From assembly GCA_037389465.1 (NCBI GenBank), contig JAZARR010000231.1, positions 1,550,001 through 1,614,000 on the forward strand: a stretch of 64,000 bases of DNA, in the 5' to 3' direction. The notes under the pieces are model-generated. The model saw only the letters and a program-made list of their open reading frames with translations, was not told the DNA's origin and made no database searches. Position 1 is the first letter of the stretch, and every line of letters starts with the position of its first letter. Shown here in pieces: positions 38,419 through 52,650 of this stretch. The translations under genes were made by a program, and so were the position numbers. The stretch is from Baylisascaris procyonis. Taxonomy: Eukaryota; Nematoda; Chromadorea; Rhabditida; Ascarididae.

Positions 38419-38537
38419 TATTAGGTGTTGCAATTCTGGAAAGAAGGAGTTTTTCGTATGCGGGGGCCATCATCGAGGAGCCCGCAGGACTGAAAAATGT
38501 GGAGGACATTGGTGTGCATCGTCCATTGCTTGTGTAA
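38419..38537 (+). CDS. candidate terminal exon of an unrecognised gene
   Basis: A strong acceptor (attattcgtttccag) ends at 38418. The following frame reads LGVAILERRSFSYAGAIIEE then PAGLKNVEDIGVHRPLLV and a TAA at 38535, with balanced codon use in a GC-richer block. It looks like the last exon of a + strand gene, but I recognise no family and could not find upstream exons. The longer open frames overlapping it in other frames have less natural composition. Confidence 0.33.
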
Positions 38538-38539
38538 AT

Positions 38540-41500
38540 AATAGCAGAGTTTCAAAAGTGTCGGATTAAGACATGAGATGATTCCCTCTTTTACTGATCG
38601 TATTTGTTGAACAAGACTCCGATATTGGCAAACTTCATAAAACTGCAGAGAAATTCTCATATTTAAAATCGTCTTTAATGGAAGAGAAATGTTTTATCTT
38701 TATTTTCCGTTATTAGAGAAATTTTTTTCTTTTTTTTTTGAATTCATGAAGCATTCCATGAAGAAATTTCACAAAAACAAATTTTTCCTCCCAAAGAGTC
38801 AATTTTTTATTTGTTCAGAAATTTTGAAGAAAGAAGCGCTATGTTAAAATAGATTTACTAGCATCAAATTTAGTGGTGGATTCAGTACGAAAGATGTTTT
38901 TTGCTGACAAAGCAATGATCGGAGTTTCATTCACTTTGACAGTCGGCTGTTCAAATGCAAGCTTATCCACTTTAGCTCTCTAATACACATCAACAATTAT
39001 GATCACTCGTTCTGCGAACGACCGGTTTCTTACAATTATGTTCTTGAATAGATCAAAAAGTAAGAAGGTTTCATTACTCTATAACTACAGGCTAACACAA
39101 AAACATCTCAATCGATACAATCAACATCGCAAACTTACGTTGAAATCTACCGTTTGCCTTTTTCTATCCTTATTTAGAGCCATCGCGTTGATTATATAAT
39201 TCCTTTTTCATGACTTTTTTCTCTATAAAATAATTCTTTATTTGCTTATGACGTTAATAAATCACTAAGTTTTTTATACGTATTTGAAATGAATTTAATT
39301 TGCATTTAAGTAACAGCTAGCTGTCTGAATGTTTTTGTTGATTGATAAACGTAAAGATCTTTTTTTTAACTTGCTCGTTTATCTATAACCAAATTTATTA
39401 CCTTTATTACCTTGTTCAGGTGCAGATTTTCACCTGCGTTTTGTAGGAGTTGCATCACTTACAGTGCTTTTTTTTGGTTTTCTAATTGTTATCTCAATCA
39501 TTACCTTCCTTCTTGTTTTTCTATCTTTTCTGTCTCATATAAAATACTTTTATTTGTCTGCATTTTTCGACCTCTTCATTTCCTTCTCCATTATTGATGG
39601 GTTTTCCACCACTATATTAAAAACAAAACAAACCGTTCATATGATAGGCCATAACGTCACTTATTTCTGTCATTTTTCAAGTAGAAAATCACTATTTCTT
39701 GGGTGGAAATTCCTCTCTCAATTTGAATATGCGATCATTTCTCATCTAAAAAAAGTTGATCACGATGAAAAAATTAAATTCGTTGAACTCCAATATTTCA
39801 GTAAATTTATTGCTAATTTACTTCACTTAATTACTTTATCATCTTTATCAATAAAATGAATGCATATAGAGTAATTTTTGTTTTCCTTTAAAACAAGTTT
39901 GCCTTTCATGAAGAAAGGAAGGCAATTGTGCAAATAACACAATAAAAAAAAACTTGAGACGATAGGCAATATCCGTTTTTTATTCTTCAATGCGATGACG
40001 TCATTGAACAATTATTGAAATTCTGAATTATTAACGCCGAATATTGCATCGTTCTCATTGCTGATGCATATAAATGCATCTTAGGGTCATCCATTTTTAC
40101 GATAGAATGGCGTAAAACATTTACGTCTTGCAAATATCGACTAGGTGCAAATTTGTATCGATATAAGTGGAGAATTTCTTACTTAATCGATGCTATTGAT
40201 TTTCTAGCGTTTTGTTATCATATCACTTAGCCAAAAATTCTAACCTTTTCGAAAAACTCGCTAATAAACAGCCTATGCGCTTTAGGGTTATGAGAGAATC
40301 CTAAGCAGTAAAAATGAAATATTTTTAGTGGCCGTTCGAGTCATATTATTTGAGCAGTCGTATATTTCTTTTTTTTTCGACGCATTTAAAAGAAAAAACC
40401 CGTGTTTATAAAAAATAACTACAAACATAATTCACTAGCCTTAAGGGAAGATTTCAGTGAGTACTCTTGTAATATAACATAATCTTACTTGACTATATGA
40501 ATAGTGAATTTTCATAGTTGTATTGAATTTCGTCATAGCAACTCTATCACTTAAAGCAGCAACAATGAGAAATAAAGAAAAATGCCTGATGAAAACTCTC
40601 AAATTGCTTTTCTTATGCTAATATAATAGGATTCATAACTAATTCTCATGTATGTTTCATGCTGTCTATATTAATTGTTATTTTTTGGCTAAATTACTTA
40701 CTGTTTATTGCTTACTTTTTCCTTTATTTCTTTTTCTAAATTATTTCTTATTTTTTTAACTACTTTTTATTTACATAATGAATATTTTCCTCAGCTAAAA
40801 AGCACCATTGAAATGCTCAATTTAGCATATATCAAATGCTTCATATAATTTTCTTCAGCGCTTTTTCTAAATATATTTTCTTAAGAATTTTTCTTTCTGT
40901 GCTTTAATGTGGTGAAGAATTTCTCTTGTTTTCTTGGTTTTACGATTTTTTTTCCCCAAAATTGCTTTAAATCTGCAAAGAAAAACTTCATCTTCAACAA
41001 TCAACAAAGAGTGGAAAGAAAATTTCTTATTGCAGTAAGCGTAGAGTGTGTTATTTTGTTGTATTTTAAATACATAAAACGACCTAAACTAGTAGAGTTA
41101 CGTGAACTACCATTAAAATTTATTGAACTTCTTTTCCACAAATATTTTTATGATTATGAGGCATTCTAGTGCCGTGAAAAATTCAACGGAGAAGTGGTTT
41201 TGACCGTCGAATGACCAGAAGGTCACACTTGTTGCAATTTTTGAAGCGAAACGATCGGGCATTATGCTGTCGAAGCAACAGCCTCCCCTCAAGTCGACAG
41301 CATCTATTATCTCTGAGACCTCACCGATATTTGTGGCCTCAATTTCTTGGCCTATATAAACATATCGTTACTTGTAAACATATGTCTACGCACACATAAT
41401 CTCTGTTTATACGTGTAGCGGTTTCAGTGGACGAACTACGATAGCCGCCCCAGAGAAGTTGAGAAATCTTAGACGAATCCTCAGAATTTAAAGATTTTAA

Positions 41501-44500
41501 ACATTCAATGCGTAGTTTTAAAATTTGGATAGAAATTTGATGCAAAATTGAGGATTTCTGAGGCATGAAATAGGCATTTGCAAATTTCTAGATCTGTAAA
41601 AGCGTTAGAGAAAGGAACTTTTGGGTATGGAGATATATAACGCAGAGGATTTTATAATAAGAAGTGCCGTTAGGAGTATTGTTTTAAAATTTTTCAGCAA
41701 TCATCTAATCTCTCAACAAGAGGCATTACTGAATGAATTTCCACCTTCCCCATTTCCAGATATTACCGTCACCATGTCATGTGCCTCTCGCTTAGTCGCT
41801 TTATGAATCCCTTTCAATTTTCCTCGATGCCTCTTGCTTATTTAGGAATTTGAACAAAGTAATAGCCTATATAATGGATTGAATATTTAAGGTAGCTAAA
41901 CACTGGAAATCTCTATCCACTGCATCTGCGAAATTCCATCATATTTTTATTTCTTCGTCGAATTTTATTTCTAGAAAATGTTTATGATGTTTTACTGGGC
42001 GATATGGATACTAAACTGAAGATGTCGATAATTCTTCAATATTTTCCACATCATTGACTCGCTATTTTTAATACTTTTAAGTGATTTGTTTAACTGTTTA
42101 CCATTCTCTGAAACTCCGTCTTTTGAGTGATTTGATTACTTTATACTCATTTTAACTTAAATGAGAAATGAATTTCATAATGTTCAATGTAAGAATTATA
42201 CTAATTTAAATTACTAAAATATATTAGAGACATATTCATAAATCTTGCCAAATTTTATTTTCTTCATTGTTAATTTTCCCTAAAATTTTTGGCTTCTCTA
42301 TCAGTGTAATTTTAATTTTCAACTAATCGTTTTCTTTGCTTCAACGACGAACACATATCAAGTTGAGTGTACTTTACTATTGCCATCGTCGTCTCACGTT
42401 AACACAAACGGCTTTGTTGCTCTAGCATCATGACATATGCCCTCATTCAACGATGATATGATTTTGTTTTGTTGATTATTCACCATATTCGTCGATCAAA
42501 GGCATTCAACCGATGCAGTATTTACTTATAAGCCTTCTAAGACCATCGTCCAAATGTGTCTCGTTCTCGTGCATTGCTCACATCTATTTATTCATTTCGT
42601 ACGACGCGTCGTCTTCTTCTAAGTACACGTTGTTTACGATGTGTGCATTCTGCGTTTATCATGCTTTTACGCATTCAATTCCGTATCGCTTTCGATTTTT
42701 TGGCATTATGGAATATTTGTGGATTCATTTAAGAACTCCATGAAATCTTGACTCTAGAAATTATTATTGGTTCTCATTTCATCCAAAAAACTATAAAAAT
42801 TTTTTTAAGAGAGAATTTTTTCGGAAAAAAAAAAGGTTTATTGAAGGGCATGAGTAAGGGAAGAGGAGGGGATTTCACAAAGACGGGTAGGTAGTGGGAA
42901 TAAATGTGCGTTCAATATAGATTTATAATTCTCTCACACTTTCGGGATGGAAACTTACTCGAGCAACGAATTTTTGCAAGTATTTCGATGGATGAATTTC
43001 CAATCGTTTGCCTCATTTTTTTTCAGCAAGCATATGCGCATGCTGAATATTCTTTACGTTGAAAAAAAATTAAACTCATTCATAATCTGAGTGGATTGAA
43101 CGAGTTCCATTTTATATATAGAAAGTAGAGAGGCGATGATGGAGTTTATAATTTTGGTGATTTTATTAAAGAGATTTTAACGGCTGTCTCTTTTTTGCGA
43201 GGAAGTATATTGAGTATGTGAGGGAGGAGGGAGGTTGATTTGAGGGTAGTGTGACTACTCACGGTCAAAACTTTCGTAACTTTTTACTGAACCTAGGTTG
43301 CGTTGGAAACCTTGCAGAAAGTTTATTGAAAAATCCCCACATTGGTGCATATAGAATTTAAAAAAAAATTATAAGTTGCAAAATTAAAGTTTGAATAACA
43401 ATAGGAAGTTTTAAACTGTAAATGCCCATTTTTTGTACGCAATAAATAAATTCGTGATCTAATATCAACAGTTAGTTAGATTCTTACATTATCATGATTA
43501 TTGAATTTTTTGAAAAATCGAACTTCTCTATGGAATTATCTATAAAGGTTAATGAAAAAAAAACATTAACATTAGCTAAGTTTAATGGTGTTACACTGAT
43601 GAAGTGAATAAATTGCTTTCAATGTTGTCTGTAATCTTAAGTCGATAGAAAGTTGTGAGGAGTTTTAGTGAAAGGCAGCATGAATCAATTTGTTTGATTC
43701 TGAATTGAAGTGGCGATAAGACGGCACATCTTAGAGTACTTAGTGAACGCTTTGAGAGACACGTTTGGAATATCGTTGTTTCATATGGATTTTTTTTTGA
43801 ATATTTCTTTGTGGATTTTTTCGATTTTTTTTTTGAGAAATTCCAATTTTTTGATCATTGGAAAAGTTTTCTTTAAGTCTATTTTGCTGGTTGTTTTTTT
43901 TTTTCTGCAGCAATCGAAATGATCCAATATTCGTTAATGGAAACTGCAGCGATAAAAATAACTTTCCACAAGTTCTTTGCAAATTTACATACAGGAAAAA
44001 AATATATGTAAATTTAAAAAAAAAATTACATATCTTAATGAATGCATCATTTTTTTTTTTTCTTTATGTAAGAAACATATTGCATCATGAAGTCTGTCAA
44101 CATTTTTTTCCTTTTCACATCCTTAATGATTTAGGTACTTTTTTTGTACTGTTTTCACTTGCTCATGATACCTTTATATCTGATTTTTTGTCTGTTAGCT
44201 TAGATATACTTGTCTGTCCATCTGTTTGTGTGTCGAAGTCTGTCAACATTCATGCTGTATTCATGATATAGTCATATAATCTACTTAGGTACTCTTATTT
44301 ATATAATTTTACTCATAATGAGTATCTCATTTTAATATATCTATGAGGTTTATTTCTGAATTTCTCTTCTATGACTACAGTATAACTCTTTTTGCGTATT
44401 CATATCTCTGTTCGTTATTTTCATCTATTTTCATGCAATAACTTTTATGAGATCGTATTTTGTTGCATATAATATGTTTGCTTTGCTGAGTCAATTTTCA

Positions 44501-46990
44501 TGCCTAATTTCCTCGTTGTCTATAATCCTGTTTTTTATTTTTATAAGTGTATATACTATCGATGGATAGAAGTATTTTAGCACATAATACGGCTCTCCAA
44601 AAAGGAAAATAATTTTTTTTTATTCGAGTCATATATGAAAATTTCACTACTTATCATAGAGTGGAGTCGCAAAATAGAATTCAGCTATTGTTCTATGTCT
44701 TTTCGATGCATTTTTTTCAATGCTTTTATTTGTAAATTAACTAAAGTTTTGCATATTATTTGTACTGTGGCAAGATTATTTGTGCATTTCGATGAATTTA
44801 TTCGAAAGCTTAGGAATTAAAAAAAATTTTAAAAAAATCCAATTGGATAGATTTGAGGAAGCATTTGAAAATAACTTTTTGAATAATGATTGAATAAATC
44901 AAGGATTTTATTTTTTTCGATTGTATGAGAGAGTATATCTCAAAATTTTCTATGTGTCCAATAACCTAAACAGATGGAAGTTCGGCGTTGTAAGTTTAAT
45001 TGTAAGCTTAATTATAATTGTAGGTGATTGTGAGCTTAACTGTATTTGTAAATTTAATTATAAATCAATATTTTGGAGAAATTATTTTTGCTTTTTGAGG
45101 AAAATTTTTAAAGTTCCGGAAGATGCAGATTACAAAAATGTTCAATTAAATCGCTGATATTTCGACTAAGGTAAGAACATAGAAAATTGCCTTCATTGAA
45201 TCATTTTTGAATGAAAATATCGCAGTAATTAAAGATGTTAAAAATGTATTGCTTCTAAGCTGATTCAGTCATCAATTAAATTTTTTTCGCTGTTTTTTTC
45301 TGTGGGACGCTTTTTGACTTTTTGACGGGCTTAGTTTTTCCTTTTTTTCTGAGTAAGATTCAGCGTTACGCAATTCGAAGTGACTAACAATTTTTTTAGT
45401 AAGAGGAAGTAAAAAAAAATCGATTTAGGATTTTTTTTTCGAAATTTAGTGCAGGAGAAATAATTTATCGTCGATTTTTTTTGCTCATGAAGGAGCATTT
45501 TTTTTTCGCACAAAAAAAAATTTAATTGAATTGAGGAATGTTATATACGATAACACTGCAATTCTTCTTTTTTTCTCCCACAACAATAGATTTTCTCACT
45601 TGTTGCATCACCATTAAGTGTTCACTCGTCGTTAATTGCCACAATTGAAATGCATTTTCTAACGAATCCACATTACACAGTCATTTCCGTTGAACTTTCA
45701 ATCTCTTATAAATATTCAGCGCAAATTATTAATAACTAATCTTATTTCTTTTTTTATCTATTATTTCTATGATTATCATCTCATATATTATTGCTTGAAT
45801 GATGTGAAAATCTCGGTCAAATTCCTCAGTATTAGTGTGGGATATTTTTAATTTTTTTGCGCTATTGTTTTGTATTATTCGTTTTTTTTTCCGTTATTGT
45901 TTCGATGAGCAAATTATTAAGCCGTCTTTTTTGGTTCTATTTTTAAATGTTGTTGAACTCTTGAAACCTTTAAATAATATCGCATGTTTCCCGTTCATTA
46001 ACATCCTAGGATAACTACCCTTCTCTTTCGCTCCCCTCTAGTCCTTTCTCTCTTTCTTAGCCCCTTCTCATCTCGCCTTTCACCTATCCTCATTTCAAAA
46101 ACCGTGTGCTAACTCCTGCGATTACTAATTTTAATTGAGCTTTTTTGTCTTTGAATTCTATCCAGGTGTGAACTTTCCGGCCCTTAATTCGATCGAAAAG
46201 ATTTTTATGAACTTGAGAGAAACCCTTCGTGGTGACGTTTTGTAAATTCCTATAATTCAAAAGTGCATTGAATTATTGACGAGCAATAGAAATATTCTCA
46301 TCAATCACACTCATTGAAAACTTCTTATGAGATGTCAAAATTTCCAATACATTAGTTGTTTTTTTTCTTGGGAACTTCGTTTATTCCTCCTACGACATAA
46401 GATAACACTAATAAAAACCTTGCTAACTATCCAATATTTGTTTGCCAATGATCAGACAACTCATTAGCTGCTGAAAGCAAAATAAAACAAACTAATGATA
46501 GCAATAGATGAGAAATGAAAAAGAGTGCGCTTTTATTAGCAAGTGAAGAAACAAGCCAAATATATTTATTTGCGTTCCATTCGCCTGACTAATCAGTGTC
46601 ATAAAGCGCAAACAGGTAATAAATACAAAAAATAATGCTTCCTTATTTCGAATGAACCGACCGATCCCACAAATCTTCGATAAGAAATCGCTCTTGGCAA
46701 GCCGAACGATTCAGTAAGCGCACAACTTTTTTTTCCACTCCAAAGCGCTAATTTTCTCTTAGAATTGAAAGATCAACGTAAAATATGTCGTAGGAGGTTA
46801 TATTACTAAATGTTCTATGCATATTCATCAAATTTCTCGCCTCTAATTTCAGCGGCTTTTGAGTGAAAATTACCAATGAGGCTGAAAAACACACAGACAT
46901 GCGTAGTGGCTGCCTTTAAAGATTTTACCGAAAATTGGTCACTCGACGAATTGGTAACCAGATGAAATAATTAAGTTTTTTGAATAATCT
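38540..46990. other. intergenic, nothing recognised
   Basis: Long T-rich open frames (39464-39859 and 43858-44271) are best explained by base composition. A GC-richer patch at 41200-41345 is open in more than one frame but has no convincing splice sites. No RNA gene seen. Confidence 0.45.
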
Positions 46991-46998
46991 TTTACATA

Positions 46999-47133
46999 TG
47001 CAGAAAAGTTCTGCTGGTGGCACTGATTCGAACAGATCTAAGCGGAAATTTTTGCTGTTCCATATGAAAAGTTGGGTTGTGGAAAATTGTTGTCGGGCAG
47101 TAAAAGATTTTCATGAGATCATCCGTGTAGGAT
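46999..47133 (+). CDS. short open frame, unrecognised
   Basis: An ATG-initiated frame of 44 codons reads MQKSSAGGTDSNRSKRKFLL then MKSWVVENCCRAVKDFHEII. Protein-like mix, but no relative recognised. It ends in a short direct repeat of TTTCATGAGAT (about 47109-47139). Confidence 0.15.
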
Positions 47134-48452
47134 GATTTCATGAGATTATCCTGCACTCGCTTAGTTAGCTTCCAGTTTTCAAGAGATCAAAGAATCCAGG
47201 AAATCATGCAGTTTTCTTCCTGACATATGAGAAATGACTTTCTGATGTCTTCCAGAGACTGTGATGGGTTTTTTTTATTGTAAAGCGTCTCTAATTATTA
47301 GATATTGCCAGCTGTTAAGTGTAACTGATGTAAATCTTAAATAATAATAATAATAATATCACTGCGTTCGAACATTTTGATTGACGTCGAAAGCTGATGT
47401 AGAAAACTTTCAAGTGAACCGTGGTGGGCATATAGAAAAATGAAATGCTTCAGATAAAGGGTCACCGTTCGATGTATTGGACGTCTATTGGCTATAGAAC
47501 AAGTAAATCTGAACAAAGATATGAAAACATTACCGAACAGACCGTCTGAAAAAAAGGAATGAAAATTCCAACTATGTTATCGTTTCCCTTTAGATAACGC
47601 GTTCAACTAATCACTGATCTGAACGAGAAAATGAATTGTAGAGGGGATACAAATATTTTCTTTGATTTTTGTAAATATTTTTTAATGATTTGTCTTTTCT
47701 ATGATGTTTTTTTCGAGTTGAGATGCTCTAAATATATAATACCAATTAATTAAAGGAGTTCCACCATCATTCTCATAATTATTGTACCGAAGATTATTCA
47801 TAGATCCGCCATCTCATACATTCGTCTTTGTTAAGCGTTTTCTGCGCAGAAAGTATAGGGCAAATATCTAATAGGCGCATATATTTTGTTATTTTCGTTT
47901 GACCATCTATCTTAGTTTCGTAATTTCTTGCTGTCAGTTGTAAGTTATGTATATCCTCCTAAATACATTTTTTTAGAACCTTTTTTTGGTGTTTTCTTTA
48001 TTAATTGTTGTTTCGATATTGTTAGGTAATGCATATATTAATTGTCACTAATTGTTAAATTTTATTCTTTCACAACGCTCTTATTAATCATCATCAATCT
48101 TATAGCTTTTAATGACAAGGGAATGAAATTCTATGGGATATTGTACGATAGTAGGTAGAAGGATGTCTCTAGTTTTCGAAGGAAAAGTGCAACGAAGTAA
48201 TGCTGTTAGATGAGTGGAATTTATTTTGCAAAGAGGATGGATGGGTGATCGCCGTCAGTCGTCAGTCGTCCGTTGCCTCATGATGACGCTTCCCGATGGC
48301 GCTTAATTGCATTTTCGCAACCATGAGGCATCTCAATGCGCATACATCTTTCTCGTTCTACAAACACTACATCACAACCTTCGTACACTTGACGCAACAA
48401 AATCGTTTGTCTAATTTATTCGACCTATACGTCTATCCCCACTCGTATTGTC

Positions 48453-48794
48453 TTGGCCCATTTCGCGGTGAAATGCGATCGTCAAGTGAGAACATACGAG
48501 CAATCAAATCGAATCGTATCCTTATCGCTTAAGACCATAGTACGGCTATTAGGTACTTTGCATTGGTGGTTGAATATCCTCTACACAAGCATCGCAATAG
48601 CCCTCAACTGTTCCATAATGGTTGCTTTCGTTTATTCCTCTCTCAACGTTGCAAATCGATCTTCCCCTCATTTTACGCTCGAACTTACCACTCTTATAAA
48701 GTCAGCCGCTTTATCAGAACAACACATTATGATGCTATTTCCTAAATGGATTAAAAACGTGGAAAATTTGTTTGCTAATAAGCGTGGAATTTAA
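48453..48794 (+). CDS. open frame with a possible membrane segment, unrecognised
   Basis: A frame of 113 codons to TAA at 48792. The sequence includes VKCDRQVRTYEQSNRIVS, a hydrophobic stretch LNILYTSIAIALNCSIMVAF that could cross a membrane, and LFPKWIKNVENLFANKR near the end. AATAAA-type signals follow 45-60 bp after the stop. The region 48250-48700 is GC-richer than its surroundings. The start is unclear (no good ATG), so it may be a terminal exon or decayed coding DNA. Confidence 0.28.
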   Translation: MAHFAVKCDRQVRTYEQSNRIVSLSLKTIVRLLGTLHWWLNILYTSIAIALNCSIMVAFVYSSLNVANRSSPHFTLELTTLIKSAALSEQHIMMLFPKWIKNVENLFANKRGI

Positions 48795-49510
48795 CGGTAT
48801 CCTTCCAACCAGTCAACTCTAAAGATTTGAAAAGCCTTAAATAAATATTATAAATAAAAAATTAACATCTTGGAATTCATGAAAATCTAAGACCTAATTA
48901 ACTAGAGAAAGCATGGAAAAAATCTTCTTAAACGGACGATCACTTATAGATAATCTAGAAAAAAGAATAGTTTTCCTGCATACGATATATTTCAAAATTT
49001 GAGGGAAATAGCATTTGAATCTAATGATTTATATAGTCATTATTATTTCTTCTCATATGAAGGCAATACTCTACATTTTTCTAAGAGTGAAGCTTATTTT
49101 CATTTCATCTCACGCGTGTTATTTCGATATACCTCAACACATAGTTAAAGACTGAGAAAAAGATTAGCGAAACTATAAATTTGAGCATGAACGTAAAGCT
49201 TAAAATATTGCTTCAAATTTATTCTGAAATGCTTGCAAATTTAATTTAAAAAAGTATACTAATCCATAAATATTGCTTATATTTTCTATACCTTAAAGCG
49301 TTGATGTATTGTTTCCCTACGAATTTAAGTCGTCGTTAGACGTCAAACTGTGGGACTGGCACCTTAACTGCAAGAAATAGGAAGTATAAAAAGTACGATG
49401 CTTATATCAACAATTTTAGTCTTGATGCGTAAACAAGATTGAAGTGACGCTAATTGAAGTGCAATGATTTTCTCACTGCCTAATTGAATGGGTTATATGA
49501 GTACTTCAAT

Positions 49511-49544
49511 ATTCTCTCTTTTTCTTTCTTTCTTTCGTTCTTTC

Positions 49545-49581
<37 letters not shown>

Positions 49582-49592
49582 ATCTCTTTCTA
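49511..49592. repeat. CT-rich polypyrimidine tract
   Basis: TTTCTTTC and (CT)n low complexity on the + strand. Confidence 0.95.
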
Positions 49593-49599
49593 TGCACAT

Positions 49600-51880
49600 T
49601 TTTGCGTTAGTTTTGAAAAACAAAAATTTTTTTTTCAGCTTAGAATGAGACATTCTCAACGAAGAACGAAACTCAACTAGATGAAAGAAATTAAATGAGA
49701 GATGGGACAAACTTGATGAGTTTCAATAACGAAGTGATGAAAACTCTCTTTCAACCATCGAAACATTTTTCAACGTTTTGCTTTCATTTCGACCTCATTT
49801 AATTATAACTGAGAGCAGGGAATTTTTTTTTCATGGTTTTTATTGCAGTAAACATCTTCGTTTCTATGCCCATCTATGTTAGACTTGAGGAGGATGCTAA
49901 ACTGTTTTGGAAATTTCTATACCACTTATTGGCCAATCTCTTTCGTTAAATTTCCGGTTGATATATCTGTAGCAATTAATTTTCAGCCATAGAGTAGCTA
50001 TTCTCCGACCGTCCGAATTGCTACGGCGTGTCGAGAATTTTCGATTTTGAGCTTTCGTTGAGATATTTGCTTGTGTTTGATTTTCACCTCATGGTAGGCC
50101 CTCAGGAAAAGGTGATTTGATAGAAGTTATAAGTTGTAAAATATGCAGCGACTCACCTTCATTGAGCATAGTATGTTTTATTACGTATGATCAAGGTGGC
50201 AGTTCGTTACTTCTTTGCTCACTTCATTTGGGGCACAATTCGTTTTAAAATCGTTATACTTTATAGGTAGATTCGAAGCAGACACGAATTCCATGAGTTG
50301 AAAGATCTTTAATTCTCGAATGTTTCGTAACGTTCTACCGCTAAAAGTAAGCCTTTCGAACGGTCGGGCAATAAATATCACAATTTATCGTTGAATTCAA
50401 GAAGGGTTATTGCCAGCCGAATAATAAAGTTCTACCTGAATTTTTAATTTCTTTACCGGTTCATTGGAAAAAAGACGAATCTTTAATAAAAAATTTTTGT
50501 AGTGGTTAGTTAGGTCACTTGAAATATAAATGAATTATGTTGGAAGAAATGAAATTAATTTGATCTGCTGAAAGAAATTTTAGAGGCAAAAATGTTGACA
50601 GCTCCTCTTCTACGCTGTTCCACTTTTTTTGTGCTTTATATTCCATTTTCTTGTCAATGAATTATCTATAGAACTCTTTATTCGAGAACATTGACGCATT
50701 TTGTTCATCGTTTTTTTCCACACATGTATTACGTCATTTCATCATTTTTTATGCATCCCTTTAAATTATTCCTCACATTCTTGAATTTCTTGTCTATTAA
50801 TGTTTATCGAATACTCATAAACGTATAATAAATAAATATACGAAGGCATTGCTATATTTTTGTCGAAATATAAAATTTAACTTTTTAAAAGAATTTTTCA
50901 CTATTCATGAAATCATATCATTTGTCCATTCAATGAATCTAATATTGGCATATTTGTATTTTTATGCTTTTTTTGAAAAAAAAAATATCTCATATTCGCT
51001 ACTGGAATTATACTCTCAAAAATTTTTGAATAATACTGTGAATGATATTTCAAAAGAATATATAAGTGCAAATAGGAATATTTTTCTTGCTAACAAGTCG
51101 CTGAAAAGTTTCTTGTTGATTGCGATAACGTTTTATGCAAAATAATTGATTGAAACTATTGAAGGCCCTCAATGACCCTCGCAAAAATTTCCAACATAAC
51201 TATATGAGAATAATCTCATGGGTATGTGAATAATTGTGGAAAGTTGTTCGCTTTAGAGATTTCCATTGGGAATATGAATTCTTTTAACATTGGCGAATTA
51301 GTTCATTCAATGAATGGCTATTGGTTTTCACTTTCCTCTCATATATCATTTTGCTCATAAACAAAAATTCATCATTCTTCAAAAATTCTCTATGCGTATT
51401 TTGTTTCTTTTTTTTCGTCTTTCATCGTTGAGGATATTTTTCGCTTTTTCAGGTATCTTTTTTTTCGATTTTTTCATAGAAAATCTATGTGGAGAAAACA
51501 TTGGATTCGAAAAGCTATACCGATATAAAATGTCAAAAATAGTTTTAAATGCTTCGAGGTGAAAATGCTTGCATTATTCCAACTGCTTTTCCATACGCAT
51601 ATTCCTGTATTGATAAGAGAAAGCGATGGAATTTATTTAACTGTTACGATTTATTATGATGCTTATGATATTTTACTAGTGATTTATGATAGGAATTGTG
51701 TTTTTTCTTATTAGTTGGTCGATTATATTGATATACTGTTGGTTGAAGCCGACAAACCGCTACTATTTATTTATTCTGCAGTGATTATTGGTTTATACTG
51801 AGTGCTGGACTGTAGTAAGATTATTCGATCTTATACGATATTTAAATTATTTAAAGTTTGTTATCAGAAATTGATAAAAC
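49600..51880. other. intergenic, nothing recognised
   Basis: AT-rich. A 98-codon frame at 50849-51145 is very AT-rich in all codon positions and unsupported. Confidence 0.45.
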
Positions 51881-51889
51881 GACAATCAT

Positions 51890-51972
51890 TACGGCATAAC
51901 TGTTTATGGTATAACGGTGTAACTGTTACGGTATAACGGTATGACTGTTTACGGTATATCGATATAACTGTT
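51890..51972. repeat. short tandem repeat, unit about 21-24 bp
   Basis: About four imperfect units of ACGGTATAACGGTATAACTG type. Confidence 0.8.
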
Positions 51973-52599
51973 CGTCAAGTTCTGTACATTTTTGTCACGC
52001 TTTCAATTTATTTAAATCAGGTTGCACGAAGAGGACAAAAAGTCTAATTTGTGAGACAAATATTTCAAGGGGAGAGTGATGAGAATAATGAGATGCATAT
52101 GCTTCACATTTCATATGTGAACTACCACGGATTGATTATATGGTTGTATCGAAGCGAAAATTTTTCGCATGGGAAGAAACTTACTTAGCGCAAAAAAATT
52201 TCGAGCGAAACATACAAGTTTCTTTTACTGCATCGTTTATTTCTGTCGTAGAATTGTTATGCATGCTTTATCTTTTAGATATCACCTAGGCTCTTTATAT
52301 ATACAGTTTACTATTTACTGCATTGTATGTAATAAATTAAGTCATATAAATATTCAAATACTTTATGATTTTCGTTTGCTTTTCTCATAATTTTTTTTCT
52401 ATAAAAATATTCGCACATTACAGATTGTTTCATTCTAAAGGATATTAGTTAAGAGTATATGTGGAGGGTTATATTCATAGATGCTTAGTTATGTATAGTG
52501 AAAATGCAAGTGTGGATCGTTTGCGAGAGATGTGGATTATTGGGATTAGGTGAAGCGGAAACGTGAGAGTTGAAATGATGCGAGAATAAAGCGTCACGA

Positions 52600-52650
52600 A
52601 TGCTTACAGCCTTTTGGGTGCATTGAACCACTGGATGGCCTTAAAACGCG
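52600..52650 (+). promoter_or_regulatory. possible 5' UTR with splice acceptor upstream of lin-2 start
   Basis: The sequence gcttacag ends at 52609, 41 bases before the proposed ATG. It could be a cis-splice acceptor from an upstream non-coding exon or, in a nematode, a trans-spliced leader site. Which of these, if either, cannot be told from sequence. Confidence 0.25.

Noticed and set aside
39464..39859. 131-codon hydrophobic frame
   Set aside because: T-rich in all codon positions, no recognised domain and no splice or initiation support.
43710..44271. Overlapping T-rich frames on both strands
   Set aside because: They run through poly-T runs; composition artefact.
50849..51145. 98-codon frame
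   Set aside because: Extremely AT-rich codons and no similarity; a chance frame is likely.
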